The position numbers were made by a program, and so were the translations under genes. Below, in pieces: positions 1 through 8,700 of a DNA stretch of 64,000 nucleotides (position 1 is the stretch's first letter; every line of letters starts with the position of its first letter). The DNA is from Salinisphaera shabanensis E1L3A (lineage in GTDB: Bacteria > Pseudomonadota > Gammaproteobacteria > Nevskiales > Salinisphaeraceae). The DNA is taken from positions 1-64,000 of the forward strand of contig NZ_AFNV02000021.1 in NCBI RefSeq assembly GCF_000215955.2, read 5' to 3'. The notes below the pieces were generated by a model. The model was not told the origin of the DNA. It ran no database searches and worked only from the letters and a program-made list of their open reading frames with translations.

Positions 1-105
1 AACAACCTACTGAAAGATCACAGTTAGGCTACGTAGTGTCCGTTATTCAATCGCGGGCTAAATACTGTTTTACTGCTTTAATTGCCTGTGGAATTTAAAC
101 GGCCG

Positions 106-1107
106 ATGATCGACCTTGAGCTTTTGCAGCATGCGGTGATGGATTCACGCGATGGCATAGCCATCGCGGATGCGCGTGCTGAAGATCTGCCCCTGATATT
201 CGTCAACCCCGCCTTCGAGCGCATGACCGGCTATAGCCATGACGAAGTACTTGGGCGCAACTGTCGTTTTTTGCAGAACGGGCGCATTGACCCGGAATCC
301 AGGGCGGAAATGCGAGCGGCGTTGCGCAAGGGGCAGGGCTTTTCGAAGGTCGTCACCAACTACCGAAAGGACGACACGCCGTTCTGGAACGAATTGAGTA
401 TTTCGCCGATTCACACTGAGCGTGGAGCGGTGACTCACTTCATCGGCTTTCAGAAGGATGTAACCCAGCGCTTGCTCGTCGATGAAGAACTGCGTGCGCG
501 CAATCGCGACCTTGAATCGGCGAAAAAGGCCCTGGAAGAACTGGTGACGCTGGATGCGCTCACGGGTGTCTACAACCGCCGTCATTTCGACGATCGTATG
601 GAATCGCTGTGGAAAATTTCCAGCCGCACCGGCGAATCCATGGCGATCTTTTTCATCGATATCGACTATTTCAAGACGTTCAACGATCACTTCGGGCATC
701 AGGCGGGCGACGAAGCGCTCATCCAGGTTGCCCAGACGCTGGCTGAAAGCTTTCAGCGCGGATCGGATTTTCTGGCGCGCTACGGCGGAGAGGAGTTCGT
801 GGTCGTCGCTTGTGGGATGGATCAAGAGCCCGCCCGCTATTTTGCCGAGCGTTTATGCGAGCGCGTACGTGAACTCGATTTCGACAACCCCGATACCGAA
901 AGTGGCCGACTGACGATCAGTGTTGGCTATACGGTGGTAACGCCTCACGGCGGGCTGAACGCGCAAACCGTTATCGAACGGGCCGACCAGGCGTTGTTCG
1001 AAGCCAAAAAAGCAGGCCGCGATCGGGCCTGCGAAGCGACCGGCTCCACTCACGGCTGGGCGCCTGCGCGGCGTTCTTACGAGGTGTCGCGGCGGTCCAA
1101 CTCGTAG
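106..1107 (+). CDS. LOV-domain GGDEF diguanylate cyclase
   Basis: Predicted cytoplasmic blue-light-responsive enzyme that makes cyclic di-GMP from two GTP. The N-terminal PAS domain carries the LOV flavin motif GRNCRFLQ with the photoactive cysteine (Cys53 from the ATG at 106). A short linker leads to a GGDEF domain with FIDID, the catalytic GGEEF at about 227-231, and an inhibitory RxxD site (RGSD) exactly five residues before it, so product inhibition is likely. No membrane segment is seen. The frame extends upstream to a TTG at 82, with a GTG at 88; none of these starts has a clear ribosome site, and I chose the ATG just before the PAS domain. The gene stands alone. The domain calls are firm; light sensing is inferred from the intact cysteine. 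Confidence 0.9.
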   Translation: MIDLELLQHAVMDSRDGIAIADARAEDLPLIFVNPAFERMTGYSHDEVLGRNCRFLQNGRIDPESRAEMRAALRKGQGFSKVVTNYRKDDTPFWNELSISPIHTERGAVTHFIGFQKDVTQRLLVDEELRARNRDLESAKKALEELVTLDALTGVYNRRHFDDRMESLWKISSRTGESMAIFFIDIDYFKTFNDHFGHQAGDEALIQVAQTLAESFQRGSDFLARYGGEEFVVVACGMDQEPARYFAERLCERVRELDFDNPDTESGRLTISVGYTVVTPHGGLNAQTVIERADQALFEAKKAGRDRACEATGSTHGWAPARRSYEVSRRSNS

Positions 1108-1156
1108 CGCGACGCTGCCGGGACGTCATAGAGGACAGCCCGCAGAGGACACGATC

Positions 1157-2125
1157 TCAACGAAACTCGTCGGTGGCCTCGAGCAGGGCGTGACGGTTGC
1201 CGGGTTCGAATGCGGAATGACCGGCATCGGGTGTGATACGTAGATCGGCCTGCGGCCAGGCGCGATGCAAATCCCAGGCGTTGGCCAGCGGACAGACCAC
1301 GTCATAGCGCCCGTGTACGATCACGCACGGAATATCGCGAATTCGATCGATGCCGTCCAATAGCTGGTGATCGGTCTCGAAAAAACCACCGTGTACGAAG
1401 TAGTGGCATTCGATACGCGCGAAAGCGAGCGCAAACCGGCTCGCAGTGGTCGTGTTCATATGGTCGCGGCTGGGTTTGAGATAGCTCGTTGCGCCTTCCC
1501 AGCCGGACCAGCGCCGCGCGGCCTCCAGCCGGGTACGTTCATCATCGCTGGTTAGGCGGCGATAGTAGGCGCTGATCAGATCGCCCCGTTCGCCGACGGG
1601 TATATGGTCGCGATAGGGTTCGAAGGCATCCGGGAACAACGCGCTGGCGCCCTGCTGATAGAACCAGAGCATTTCGGCGCGGCGCAGCATGAAAATGCCG
1701 CGCAATACCAGTTCGGTGACGCGCTCTGGATGCGTCTGGGCATAGGTCAGCGCCAGCGTGGAGCCCCAGGAGCCGCCAAACACCTGCCAGCGGTCGATCG
1801 TCAGATGCTCGCGCAGACGCTCGATATCGGCGACCAGATGCCAGGTCGTGTTGTCGACGAGATCGGCGTGTGGCGTGGATCGCCCGCAGCCACGCTGGTC
1901 GAACAGTACGATTCGATAATGGGCCGGATCGAAGAACCGCCGACTGCTGGGTCCGGCGCCGCCGCCGGGCCCGCCGTGCAGAAACACCACCGGCTTGCCG
2001 TTCGGATCGCCGCATTGTTCGTAATACAGCGTATGCCGCGTGTCGACGGCGAGATAGCCGCTGTCATAGGGCTCGATCTCGGGGTATAGCGTGCGATAGT
2101 CGCTCGGGCTGTCTGTTTCGGTCAT
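1157..2125 (-). CDS. pip: prolyl iminopeptidase (alpha/beta hydrolase)
   Basis: Serine peptidase that removes N-terminal proline from peptides, probably in the cytoplasm since no signal peptide is seen. The 322-aa product has the family's oxyanion motif HGGPGGG near residue 50, the nucleophile elbow GGSWGS (Ser119), and late Asp (HGRYD) and His (AGHSAFE) motifs that complete the catalytic triad. The length is normal for the S33 family. It starts at an ATG at 2125. A short gap separates it from the membrane protein gene upstream on the same strand, so the two may be cotranscribed, but no functional link is evident. Confidence 0.93.
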   Translation of the reverse strand: MTETDSPSDYRTLYPEIEPYDSGYLAVDTRHTLYYEQCGDPNGKPVVFLHGGPGGGAGPSSRRFFDPAHYRIVLFDQRGCGRSTPHADLVDNTTWHLVADIERLREHLTIDRWQVFGGSWGSTLALTYAQTHPERVTELVLRGIFMLRRAEMLWFYQQGASALFPDAFEPYRDHIPVGERGDLISAYYRRLTSDDERTRLEAARRWSGWEGATSYLKPSRDHMNTTTASRFALAFARIECHYFVHGGFFETDHQLLDGIDRIRDIPCVIVHGRYDVVCPLANAWDLHRAWPQADLRITPDAGHSAFEPGNRHALLEATDEFR

Positions 2126-2180
2126 CGTGCGCGCCGCGCTGAATCAGGCGCACAGGCTATCATCGGTATCGCCGGATCGA

Positions 2181-3509
2181 TCAGTCCATCAGCACGACGG
2201 TGGTTGCTGCCGCGAGCGAGGACGCCACAGCCAGCGCGATCAGCGACAGCTTCAGACTCCAGCCGATGGTGGCGCGCCAGTTGTCGTAGCCGGTCAGACG
2301 CTGCACGAGCAGCGCATTGGCCGAATAGGGCGTGCCGGCGATCGTTAGCCCCCATCCCGACACCATGGCGATCGCGAGCCCCAGGCCTGCGGACTCGGGC
2401 CAGAGCCGGCTCGAAAGCCCGCCCGCCATGGTGACCAGGATCAGCGGGTTCATTCCGACCAGGCCGCCGGCGAAAAGTACCCAGGGTAGCCCGAAGGCGG
2501 TGACCGGAAAAGCCCAGACCGGCAAGTCGAAATCGGTGTCGAGGCCGGCGGCGACGAACGCGCTGAGTGTGGCGCCGAGAAAAGCCGAACCGCAGATGAT
2601 CGCCAGTTCGTTGCTGATATTATCCATGCGCGGCAGACGACGCTCGCCCGGGCTGGCCACCAGGCCGATGGCGACGACGAGCAGGCAGCTACAGGTCACC
2701 GCCTGCGCATAGGCCAGACCGAAAAACGCGCGCGACAGGAACGTGCAAAGACAGATCAGACCGATACAGGCGCCGAAGAACAGCCACGATGGCAATACCC
2801 TTGGCGGCCGAACACGAGCTTGTGCATCGACTGCGACAGGCTCGGGCTCGCGAAAGACGGTGCCCATGAGCAGATAGCCGGCCGCCAACGGAAAGGTCAG
2901 ACTCAGCAATTGCCAGCCGTGCAAGCCGGGCACGAGGGTGAGCGTCAGTACCACTGCGATCGATAGCGGCGAACATACAGACGCCGAGCCGAACCCGCGC
3001 AGCACCCCCCGTGCGGCGTTGCGAGCGCCGCCGGAATCGCCGTTATTTTCGATTTCGCGCCCGATCAGCGTTGAGACCACGCTGACCGAGCCGAAATTCA
3101 GCGGCATGGCGAGAAACAGCGTCCCGAAAGTGATGCTGAGATAGCGTGTAAGCGCCCGCCCGGAAAACAGATGCTCGGAAATCACCGACAGATGATGCGA
3201 GCGCCCGAGCGCGTGTGAGAGCAGCATCACCGCGACCACCAGCGCTGCCAGTCGCGTAATCGTCATCAGACCTGCAGTGAGCAAACCTGGATCGACAACC
3301 AGGGCGGTGGCGATAGCCAAGAGTACCGCCGAGGCGATGACCCGGGGTATACGGTTCAGGTTCGGCCAGGCGAGAACGATCGCGAGCACCACCGCCGGCG
3401 CGCCGACGAACCAGGCCAGCCAGGGGATTCCGACGACGCCAGCGACCAGGGTCAGATAGACCAGGCCGCTGCGTAGCGTGTCGATCGGTCGGTTATCCAC
3501 TACCGGCAA
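2181..3509 (-). CDS. polytopic inner-membrane protein, putative transporter
   Basis: A 442-aa, very hydrophobic protein with roughly ten to twelve membrane-spanning stretches and two halves of similar character. It has small-residue loops such as GSASVCSPLS in the first half and GTPYSANALL near the C-terminus. These loops are reminiscent of ion-transporter-superfamily carriers (ArsB/NhaD/dicarboxylate type), but I do not recognise the family and name no substrate. The open frame begins at a TTG without a visible ribosome site; a GTG three codons later is equally possible. Its neighbours are pip downstream and the CoA-transferase operon upstream, which ends 46 bases away, so it could be read as the last part of that operon. 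Confidence 0.6.
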   Translation of the reverse strand: MPVVDNRPIDTLRSGLVYLTLVAGVVGIPWLAWFVGAPAVVLAIVLAWPNLNRIPRVIASAVLLAIATALVVDPGLLTAGLMTITRLAALVVAVMLLSHALGRSHHLSVISEHLFSGRALTRYLSITFGTLFLAMPLNFGSVSVVSTLIGREIENNGDSGGARNAARGVLRGFGSASVCSPLSIAVVLTLTLVPGLHGWQLLSLTFPLAAGYLLMGTVFREPEPVAVDAQARVRPPRVLPSWLFFGACIGLICLCTFLSRAFFGLAYAQAVTCSCLLVVAIGLVASPGERRLPRMDNISNELAIICGSAFLGATLSAFVAAGLDTDFDLPVWAFPVTAFGLPWVLFAGGLVGMNPLILVTMAGGLSSRLWPESAGLGLAIAMVSGWGLTIAGTPYSANALLVQRLTGYDNWRATIGWSLKLSLIALAVASSLAAATTVVLMD

Positions 3510-3555
3510 GCGCGCCGCGCGCTTCGCGGCACATGAGTCCGGCGATCATAGCCGC

Positions 3556-4200
3556 TCACGCCGCCGGCGGAAGCAGACGGGTGCCGGTCACGGCCTGCAC
3601 ATCCTCGAAGCTGTTGTCGCCAAACAACTCGACGACCCGCGGCCCGTTTTCGGTGATTTCTATAACGGCGAGGTCGGTATAGATACGGCTGACCACACCG
3701 GTGCCGGTGAGCGGGTAGGTACAGGTATCGAGAATCTTGGGTTCACCATCCTTCGTGGTATGGCGCATGAGCACGTATACGGTTTTCGCGCCCACCGACA
3801 GATCCATCGCGCCGCCTACGGCCGGCGGATATTTTTCGTTGTCGGTCGCCCAGTTGGCGAGGTTGCCGTCGGCCGACACCTGAAAGCCACCAAGCACGGC
3901 GATATCCAGATGGCCGCCGCGCATCATCGCGAACGAGTCGGCGGTATCGAAATAACAGCCGCCCTTGATGAGCGTCACGTATTGCTTGGCCGCATTGATC
4001 AGATCCGGATCTTCAGTGCCGGGTTCGGGCGTCGGGCCGACGCCAAGGATGCCGTTTTCGCTGTGATAGATTACCTCGCGGCCTTCGGGCACGTAGTTGG
4101 CCACCATGACCGGCATGCCGATGCCGAGGTTCACATAGCTGCCATCCGGGATGTCCTGCGCGAGGCGTTCTGCCATTTGTGCGGGTTCGAGACGGGTCAT
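3556..4200 (-). CDS. scoB: 3-oxoacid CoA-transferase subunit B
   Basis: Beta subunit of a two-subunit CoA-transferase that moves CoA between succinyl-CoA (or a similar donor) and a 3-oxoacid such as acetoacetate or 3-oxoadipate. The 214-aa protein has the conserved start NLGIGMPVMVANYV and the SENGILGVGP motif whose Glu forms the glutamyl-CoA thioester. The GGAMDLSVGAK and late LTGTGVVSRIYTDLAVIE motifs are also typical. The reading frame is open further upstream, but the ATG at 4200 overlaps the stop of subunit A by four bases (ATGA), which fixes the start and indicates translational coupling. Scot, Ato and Pca variants cannot be separated from sequence alone. Confidence 0.9.
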   Translation of the reverse strand: MTRLEPAQMAERLAQDIPDGSYVNLGIGMPVMVANYVPEGREVIYHSENGILGVGPTPEPGTEDPDLINAAKQYVTLIKGGCYFDTADSFAMMRGGHLDIAVLGGFQVSADGNLANWATDNEKYPPAVGGAMDLSVGAKTVYVLMRHTTKDGEPKILDTCTYPLTGTGVVSRIYTDLAVIEITENGPRVVELFGDNSFEDVQAVTGTRLLPPAA

Positions 4201-4868
4201 ACGATGCCCTCCTGTGCGACAACGCGATCGACGAAGATGCCGGGCGTGGCAACGCTTTCCGGATCGAGTTCGCCAAGTTCCACGATATGTTCGACTTCGG
4301 CGACGGTCAGATCGGCTGCCATTGCCATGACCGGATTGAAATTGCGACCGGCCGTGTTGTAAGCGAGGTTGCCCCACTTATCGGCTTTGTGGGCCTTGAT
4401 TAAAGCCACGTCTGCCTTGAGCGGCGGTTCGAGCACGTAGCCGACGCCGTCGATCTCGCGTGTTTCCTTGCCATCGGCGAGCTTGGTGCCGTAACCGGTT
4501 GGCGTGAAGAAACCACCCAGACCGGCACCGGCCGCGCGCATGCGTTCGGCGAAGGTGCCCTGGGGCATCAGCTCGAGTTCGATAGCGCCTTCCTCGTAGA
4601 GTTTTTCGAACCAGACCGAACCCTGCGAGCGTGGATAGGTGCACACGACCTTGCGTACCAGCCGATCCCGCAACAGCGTAGCAATACCGATTTCATGCGA
4701 ACCGGCATTATTGGAAATGATGGTGAGATCGTCGGCGCCGTGCAGGCGAAGTGCTTCGATAAGTTCGAATGGAATGCCCGAGCTGCCGAAACCGCCGATC
4801 ATCACGGCATCGCCGCTTTTAATGCCGGCGATCGCTTCGCCCAGAGACGCGACTCGCTTGTCTATCAT
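4197..4868 (-). CDS. scoA: 3-oxoacid CoA-transferase subunit A
   Basis: Alpha subunit of the same CoA-transferase (223 aa). The N-terminus has the glycine-rich MIGGFGSSGIP motif followed by the NNAG segment, and GGFFTPTGYGT and TAGRNFNPVMAMAAD lie further on; all are hallmarks of the family. The ATG at 4868 is preferred because it begins the conserved domain; upstream in-frame codons read into the end of the transporter gene. Only 13 bases separate it from the TRAP permease stop, so transporter and enzyme are surely cotranscribed. This suggests that the imported substrate is a short organic acid activated by CoA transfer, which is an inference. Confidence 0.9.
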   Translation of the reverse strand: MIDKRVASLGEAIAGIKSGDAVMIGGFGSSGIPFELIEALRLHGADDLTIISNNAGSHEIGIATLLRDRLVRKVVCTYPRSQGSVWFEKLYEEGAIELELMPQGTFAERMRAAGAGLGGFFTPTGYGTKLADGKETREIDGVGYVLEPPLKADVALIKAHKADKWGNLAYNTAGRNFNPVMAMAADLTVAEVEHIVELGELDPESVATPGIFVDRVVAQEGIV

Positions 4869-4881
4869 GATCTCATACCTT

Positions 4882-6885
4882 TTAAGAAGAAGCTTTCGCC
4901 TGCTGCGCGGCCTGTTCTGCCTGTTTGGCACGGGCAAGGCGCTGGGCGTCCTTCGAGCCCAGCCGACCGCCGAGCGCGGCATCCGCGACATAGACCGAGA
5001 CGATGATCGCGACGCCGACCACGTCCGAAATACGCTCCGGATAGATCAGACCCGCGCCGGCAGCAAGCACGATCAGGCGCATGATCGGGTTGATCGCGCC
5101 GACCCGGTACAGATAACCCTCGAGCGCGGCGGCAACCAGCCAGATCGCGGCAACCGCGGTTACGGTCGATAGCAGGATATGGGCGAGATCGCCCTGCAGA
5201 ATCAATGCCGGATTGGTCACGAACAAGAACGGCAACACGAACAGAATGCTGCCCAGGCGCATGGCATAGACACCGGTACGACCTGCGTTGGAACCCGCCA
5301 CGCCGGATGCGGTGATTGCGGCCAGCGCTACCGGCGGCGTGATGTAGGACAGCATGCCCCAGTAGAGGATGAACAGATGGCTCGCCAGCGGGTTCAGGCC
5401 TGCCTCTACCAGCGCTGGCGCCAATAGAATCGACAGGAAGATGTAACAGGCGCTGACCGTCATGCCCATGCCGAGTACGAAGCTGGTGATCGCACCCGCG
5501 CCGAGCATCAGCGGAATGCTGCCGTCGGCATAGAGCAGCAGTTCACGCGAGAACGCGCCGGCCACACCGGTATAGGACAACCCGCCAACCACCAGGCCGA
5601 TGCCGGCCAGAATCGAAACCAGACTGGCGACGCTGCTGGTCAGGTTGAGCACCAGATACTGCAACCGCGACCAGTTCAGCCGATGGCTGCGTTTGAATAC
5701 CGCGATGACCAGCAGAATGATGGTGGCGTAATAGGGCGCATAGGCGTCCAGACGCATCACCAGCAGCATGTAGATAAGCATGGCCAGGCTGAATAGATAC
5801 GGCCAGCCTTGCTTGAGGGTATCGATGACGCGCGGAATCTCGGATTCCGGCAGGCCGATCAGGCCGCGTCGTGCCGCATAGGCATCGACCTGGAACAATA
5901 GCGCAAGATAGAACAACAAAGCCGGCAGAAAGGCTGCCACCATGACTTCGGCGTACGGCACGTTTAGAAACGAGGCCATGATGAAGGCCACCGCACCCAT
6001 GACTGGCGGCATGAGCGTACCGCCGGTCGAGGCACAGGCCTCGATCGCACCCGCATAGTGGGGCGGATAGCCCGACTTCTTCATGGTGGGGATCGTGATC
6101 GGGCCGGTCGTGAGAATATTCGAGATCACGCTACCCGACAGGCTGCCCATGATGCCGCTGGATACGACAGCGACCTTGGCGGGGCCGCCACGGCTGCGGC
6201 CCATCAGGGCCATGGCGAAATCCATGAAGAAGTCGCCGCCGCCGGTCACGGTAAGAGCCGCGCCGAAGACCACGAAGCCAATAATCAGATTGGCCACCAC
6301 CTGCATCGGAATACCGATGACCGATTCCACGCCAAGCACGTGGGCGCGCAGCGTTTCGCCGAAGCCGTACTGCGTGCCCCAGAGAAAGCCGGGCATATGA
6401 TCCGCGAATAGCGGATAGCAACCGAACAGCAGGGCGACGACGACAAGGATCAGGCCGCCACAACGGCGTGTGCCTTCCAGAATGAGTAGCAGCATCACAC
6501 CCGAGGCTACGGTTGCCTCGATCGGTGCGCTGAAATCCCAGCCTTGCTGGATGATTTCGAGTCCGTGATAGCCCAGATAGATCGCGGGCACCAGGGCCAC
6601 TGCGGCGAGTACCCAGTCGTAGAACGGTACGCCGTGTTTTGCGCCCGACCAGGCGGGGTAGTAGAGAAAGGTCGCCGCGAGGAACAGGCCGATCAGGTAA
6701 TAGAGAAAGGCGTTGCCCAGCGGCTGAAAGCCCAACAGGCCGAGGGTAAAGGTCTGGTTGATGGTCAGCAGCAGACCGAGCGTGCCCAGCGCCATGACGG
6801 TCCAGTAGGACACACCGCGCAGGCGGCTGGCTTCCTTGTCTGTTTCCAGGCTGATCTCGGTGGCCGAAGGCGTGTTTGTGGCCAT
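4882..6885 (-). CDS. TRAP transporter fused permease (4TM-12TM)
   Basis: Membrane component of a TAXI-type TRAP carrier, which uses an ion gradient and a periplasmic receptor to import organic acids. The 667-aa protein is long enough to hold the small (DctQ-like) and large (DctM-like) subunits in one chain, as usual for the TAXI class. The TRAP signature region is visible as GSVISNILTTGPITIPTMKKSGYPPHYAGAI split over residues about 240-275, with many hydrophobic helices before and after. The ATG at 6885 follows a GAGG ribosome site; an in-frame ATG at 6906 is less likely. It lies between the receptor gene and the CoA-transferase genes in one operon. Confidence 0.93.
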   Translation of the reverse strand: MATNTPSATEISLETDKEASRLRGVSYWTVMALGTLGLLLTINQTFTLGLLGFQPLGNAFLYYLIGLFLAATFLYYPAWSGAKHGVPFYDWVLAAVALVPAIYLGYHGLEIIQQGWDFSAPIEATVASGVMLLLILEGTRRCGGLILVVVALLFGCYPLFADHMPGFLWGTQYGFGETLRAHVLGVESVIGIPMQVVANLIIGFVVFGAALTVTGGGDFFMDFAMALMGRSRGGPAKVAVVSSGIMGSLSGSVISNILTTGPITIPTMKKSGYPPHYAGAIEACASTGGTLMPPVMGAVAFIMASFLNVPYAEVMVAAFLPALLFYLALLFQVDAYAARRGLIGLPESEIPRVIDTLKQGWPYLFSLAMLIYMLLVMRLDAYAPYYATIILLVIAVFKRSHRLNWSRLQYLVLNLTSSVASLVSILAGIGLVVGGLSYTGVAGAFSRELLLYADGSIPLMLGAGAITSFVLGMGMTVSACYIFLSILLAPALVEAGLNPLASHLFILYWGMLSYITPPVALAAITASGVAGSNAGRTGVYAMRLGSILFVLPFLFVTNPALILQGDLAHILLSTVTAVAAIWLVAAALEGYLYRVGAINPIMRLIVLAAGAGLIYPERISDVVGVAIIVSVYVADAALGGRLGSKDAQRLARAKQAEQAAQQAKASS

Positions 6886-6971
6886 GACGACCTCTTCGAG
6901 TTTCAATGAACGTGAAACGAAAATCCGGCCGGCGTTTCAAGGCCGGCCGGTTTCAGACTACGAGCGCTGAA

Positions 6972-8129
6972 CTACAGCGAATCGATTGCTTGCTGACGGT
7001 GCTTCGCCCAGATTTCGGCGAAGGCGTCGTCACTCTTGCCTTCACCTTCGGCGACCGCGTCTTTCCATGCGGCCTGCAAGGCTTCGAGGCGGGCCAGACG
7101 CTTGTCGTTCCAGCTCTGCATTTCGTCGGTCCAGATGCCTTTTTCCTTCAGGTACTTGATGGCACCCGGGTGAAACGGCACGTCGATCGGCGGGGTGCCG
7201 GCCTTATCGAGTTTCCAGCGACTCATCACCGCCGTACCGTCCTTGTACATCGGGTAGGTTTCGTCGAACGCCTTGAGGTAGTTGTAGACGAAGTCCTCGT
7301 CCTGATCGGCTCTGACGGTGATTACCGGATAGCGATAGGCGAAGATGTCGACGGCATTGTCTTCGCTCAGCCCAGCGCCGACGGTTTCGCGATACGGCTG
7401 CAGGAACGGTGCGATCTGACGCAGACGATCCCAGGCTTGCTCGTCGTCCGGATCGACTTCCAGCCAGTGGATACCGCGCGGCGATTCGGCCAGTTCGTAG
7501 AGCTGGCTAGGCGTGGTCGAGGTGCAGGACGCGTCGGCCTGGCCCTGGGCCAGCGAACTCATCGTGGCGTTGTAGGTCGGGAACATGCGTGCATCGACAT
7601 CGTCACGCGTCATGCCGGCGGCGCCAAGTAGCGCATCGCACTTCAGATTGATCGACGGGTTACCGGCGACATAGGCAAAACGCTTGCCTTTGAGATCTTC
7701 CATCGAGCGGATATTGGCGTCCGCGGCGGTGAAAATCCCGAACGAGGACGGACGCCCGGCCAGCGCACGCAGATCCTGTGGGCCCCAGCGGCGATCGGCG
7801 AAATCCGCCACGCCTTCGGAGGCAAAGAAGGCTTCGGTAGCCAGGTAGGCGACTTCAGAACGTTTCTTCAACAATGGCTGAAGTCGGCCGATCGAGGAAC
7901 CCGAGGGCTGGATACGCACGCGCGTACCGTATTTGCGGCCAAACGCATCGGCAATCGCGGATGCTTCCGCATAGCCGGCTGAACCGACGTCGTACGACGA
8001 CCAGGTCATCGAACGCGGCAGATCCGGCGCACTGTCATCGGCGGCGATCGCGCCGCTTGCATGCGTCAGACCGAGAGCCGCGGTCATGAGCAGGGGTGAG
8101 AACGCGCGAAGCGTGGATTTCAGGCGCAT
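6972..8129 (-). CDS. TRAP transporter TAXI-family substrate-binding protein
   Basis: Periplasmic receptor that hands its ligand to the fused TRAP permease encoded next. The 385-aa precursor starts with a Sec signal peptide (basic MRLKST, hydrophobic core, cleavage near ASGAIAADD). The mature part shows the TAXI pattern: a WSSYDVGSAGYAEA ligand-site segment, a PSGSSIGRL segment, and the LKGKRFAYVAGNPS hinge motif. The ATG at 8129 has a GGAGAA ribosome site. It is the first gene of the transporter/CoA-transferase operon. Known TAXI receptors bind acids such as glutamate or 2-oxoglutarate; the ligand here is unknown. Confidence 0.92.
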   Translation of the reverse strand: MRLKSTLRAFSPLLMTAALGLTHASGAIAADDSAPDLPRSMTWSSYDVGSAGYAEASAIADAFGRKYGTRVRIQPSGSSIGRLQPLLKKRSEVAYLATEAFFASEGVADFADRRWGPQDLRALAGRPSSFGIFTAADANIRSMEDLKGKRFAYVAGNPSINLKCDALLGAAGMTRDDVDARMFPTYNATMSSLAQGQADASCTSTTPSQLYELAESPRGIHWLEVDPDDEQAWDRLRQIAPFLQPYRETVGAGLSEDNAVDIFAYRYPVITVRADQDEDFVYNYLKAFDETYPMYKDGTAVMSRWKLDKAGTPPIDVPFHPGAIKYLKEKGIWTDEMQSWNDKRLARLEALQAAWKDAVAEGEGKSDDAFAEIWAKHRQQAIDSL

Positions 8130-8700
8130 GTAGTTTCTCCACTGATTATTGTTTCGTTCGCACGCGGCTCAGTCGTCGACCGAATCGCTGTGCGTGCTCG
8201 ATGCGACTGCATAGCGAACAACTGGTCGCAAAGCGTATGCGTGCGTCCGCGCGTGGTCAACGCGAACCTGAGATGGAGCGTGTAACCCACTCAGGACAAA
8301 ATGACGAAATACAGGTTTGCGGACGTGCCCTGGTCGAATCGTCGATCGCAGTTGCTGTAAGCGCGCTAAAGGCCCGAGATGATTGGCCATGGTGGGGTTA
8401 AAGGCGGGAGCGATTGTCCACGTCGGAGGGCCGGTTCTATTGCTTAAATCATAGTTCTGTATAGGCAAGCACTATCTTCGCGACGAACATGCAGTTTATC
8501 GAAACGCAATTTTACTCTAGCGAACGAAGTCTTTGTCGGACCAAGTATTCACAGCAAACACAGGCTTTGCCGGCGGTGGCGGCGATGAATTTATAGGTGC
8601 TTCCGGGGGTGGAAGGTTATACCTTGGTATGAATTGGCCGATGCAATGGACCAGACAGGTCCAGCGCGCTAAACAGCGGGTCGCAGGTCGGCGACGATGG
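8130..8700. other. intergenic region, no gene seen
   Basis: This 571-base gap lies between the TAXI receptor start and the end of the sugar dehydrogenase gene. It must contain the promoter of the transporter operon, but I could not pick a convincing -35/-10 pair. An open frame on the plus strand beginning near 8533 runs antisense into the dehydrogenase gene and has no ribosome site. Base composition is somewhat lower in GC around 8420-8660 than in the neighbouring genes. No repeat or RNA gene was recognised. Confidence 0.5.
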
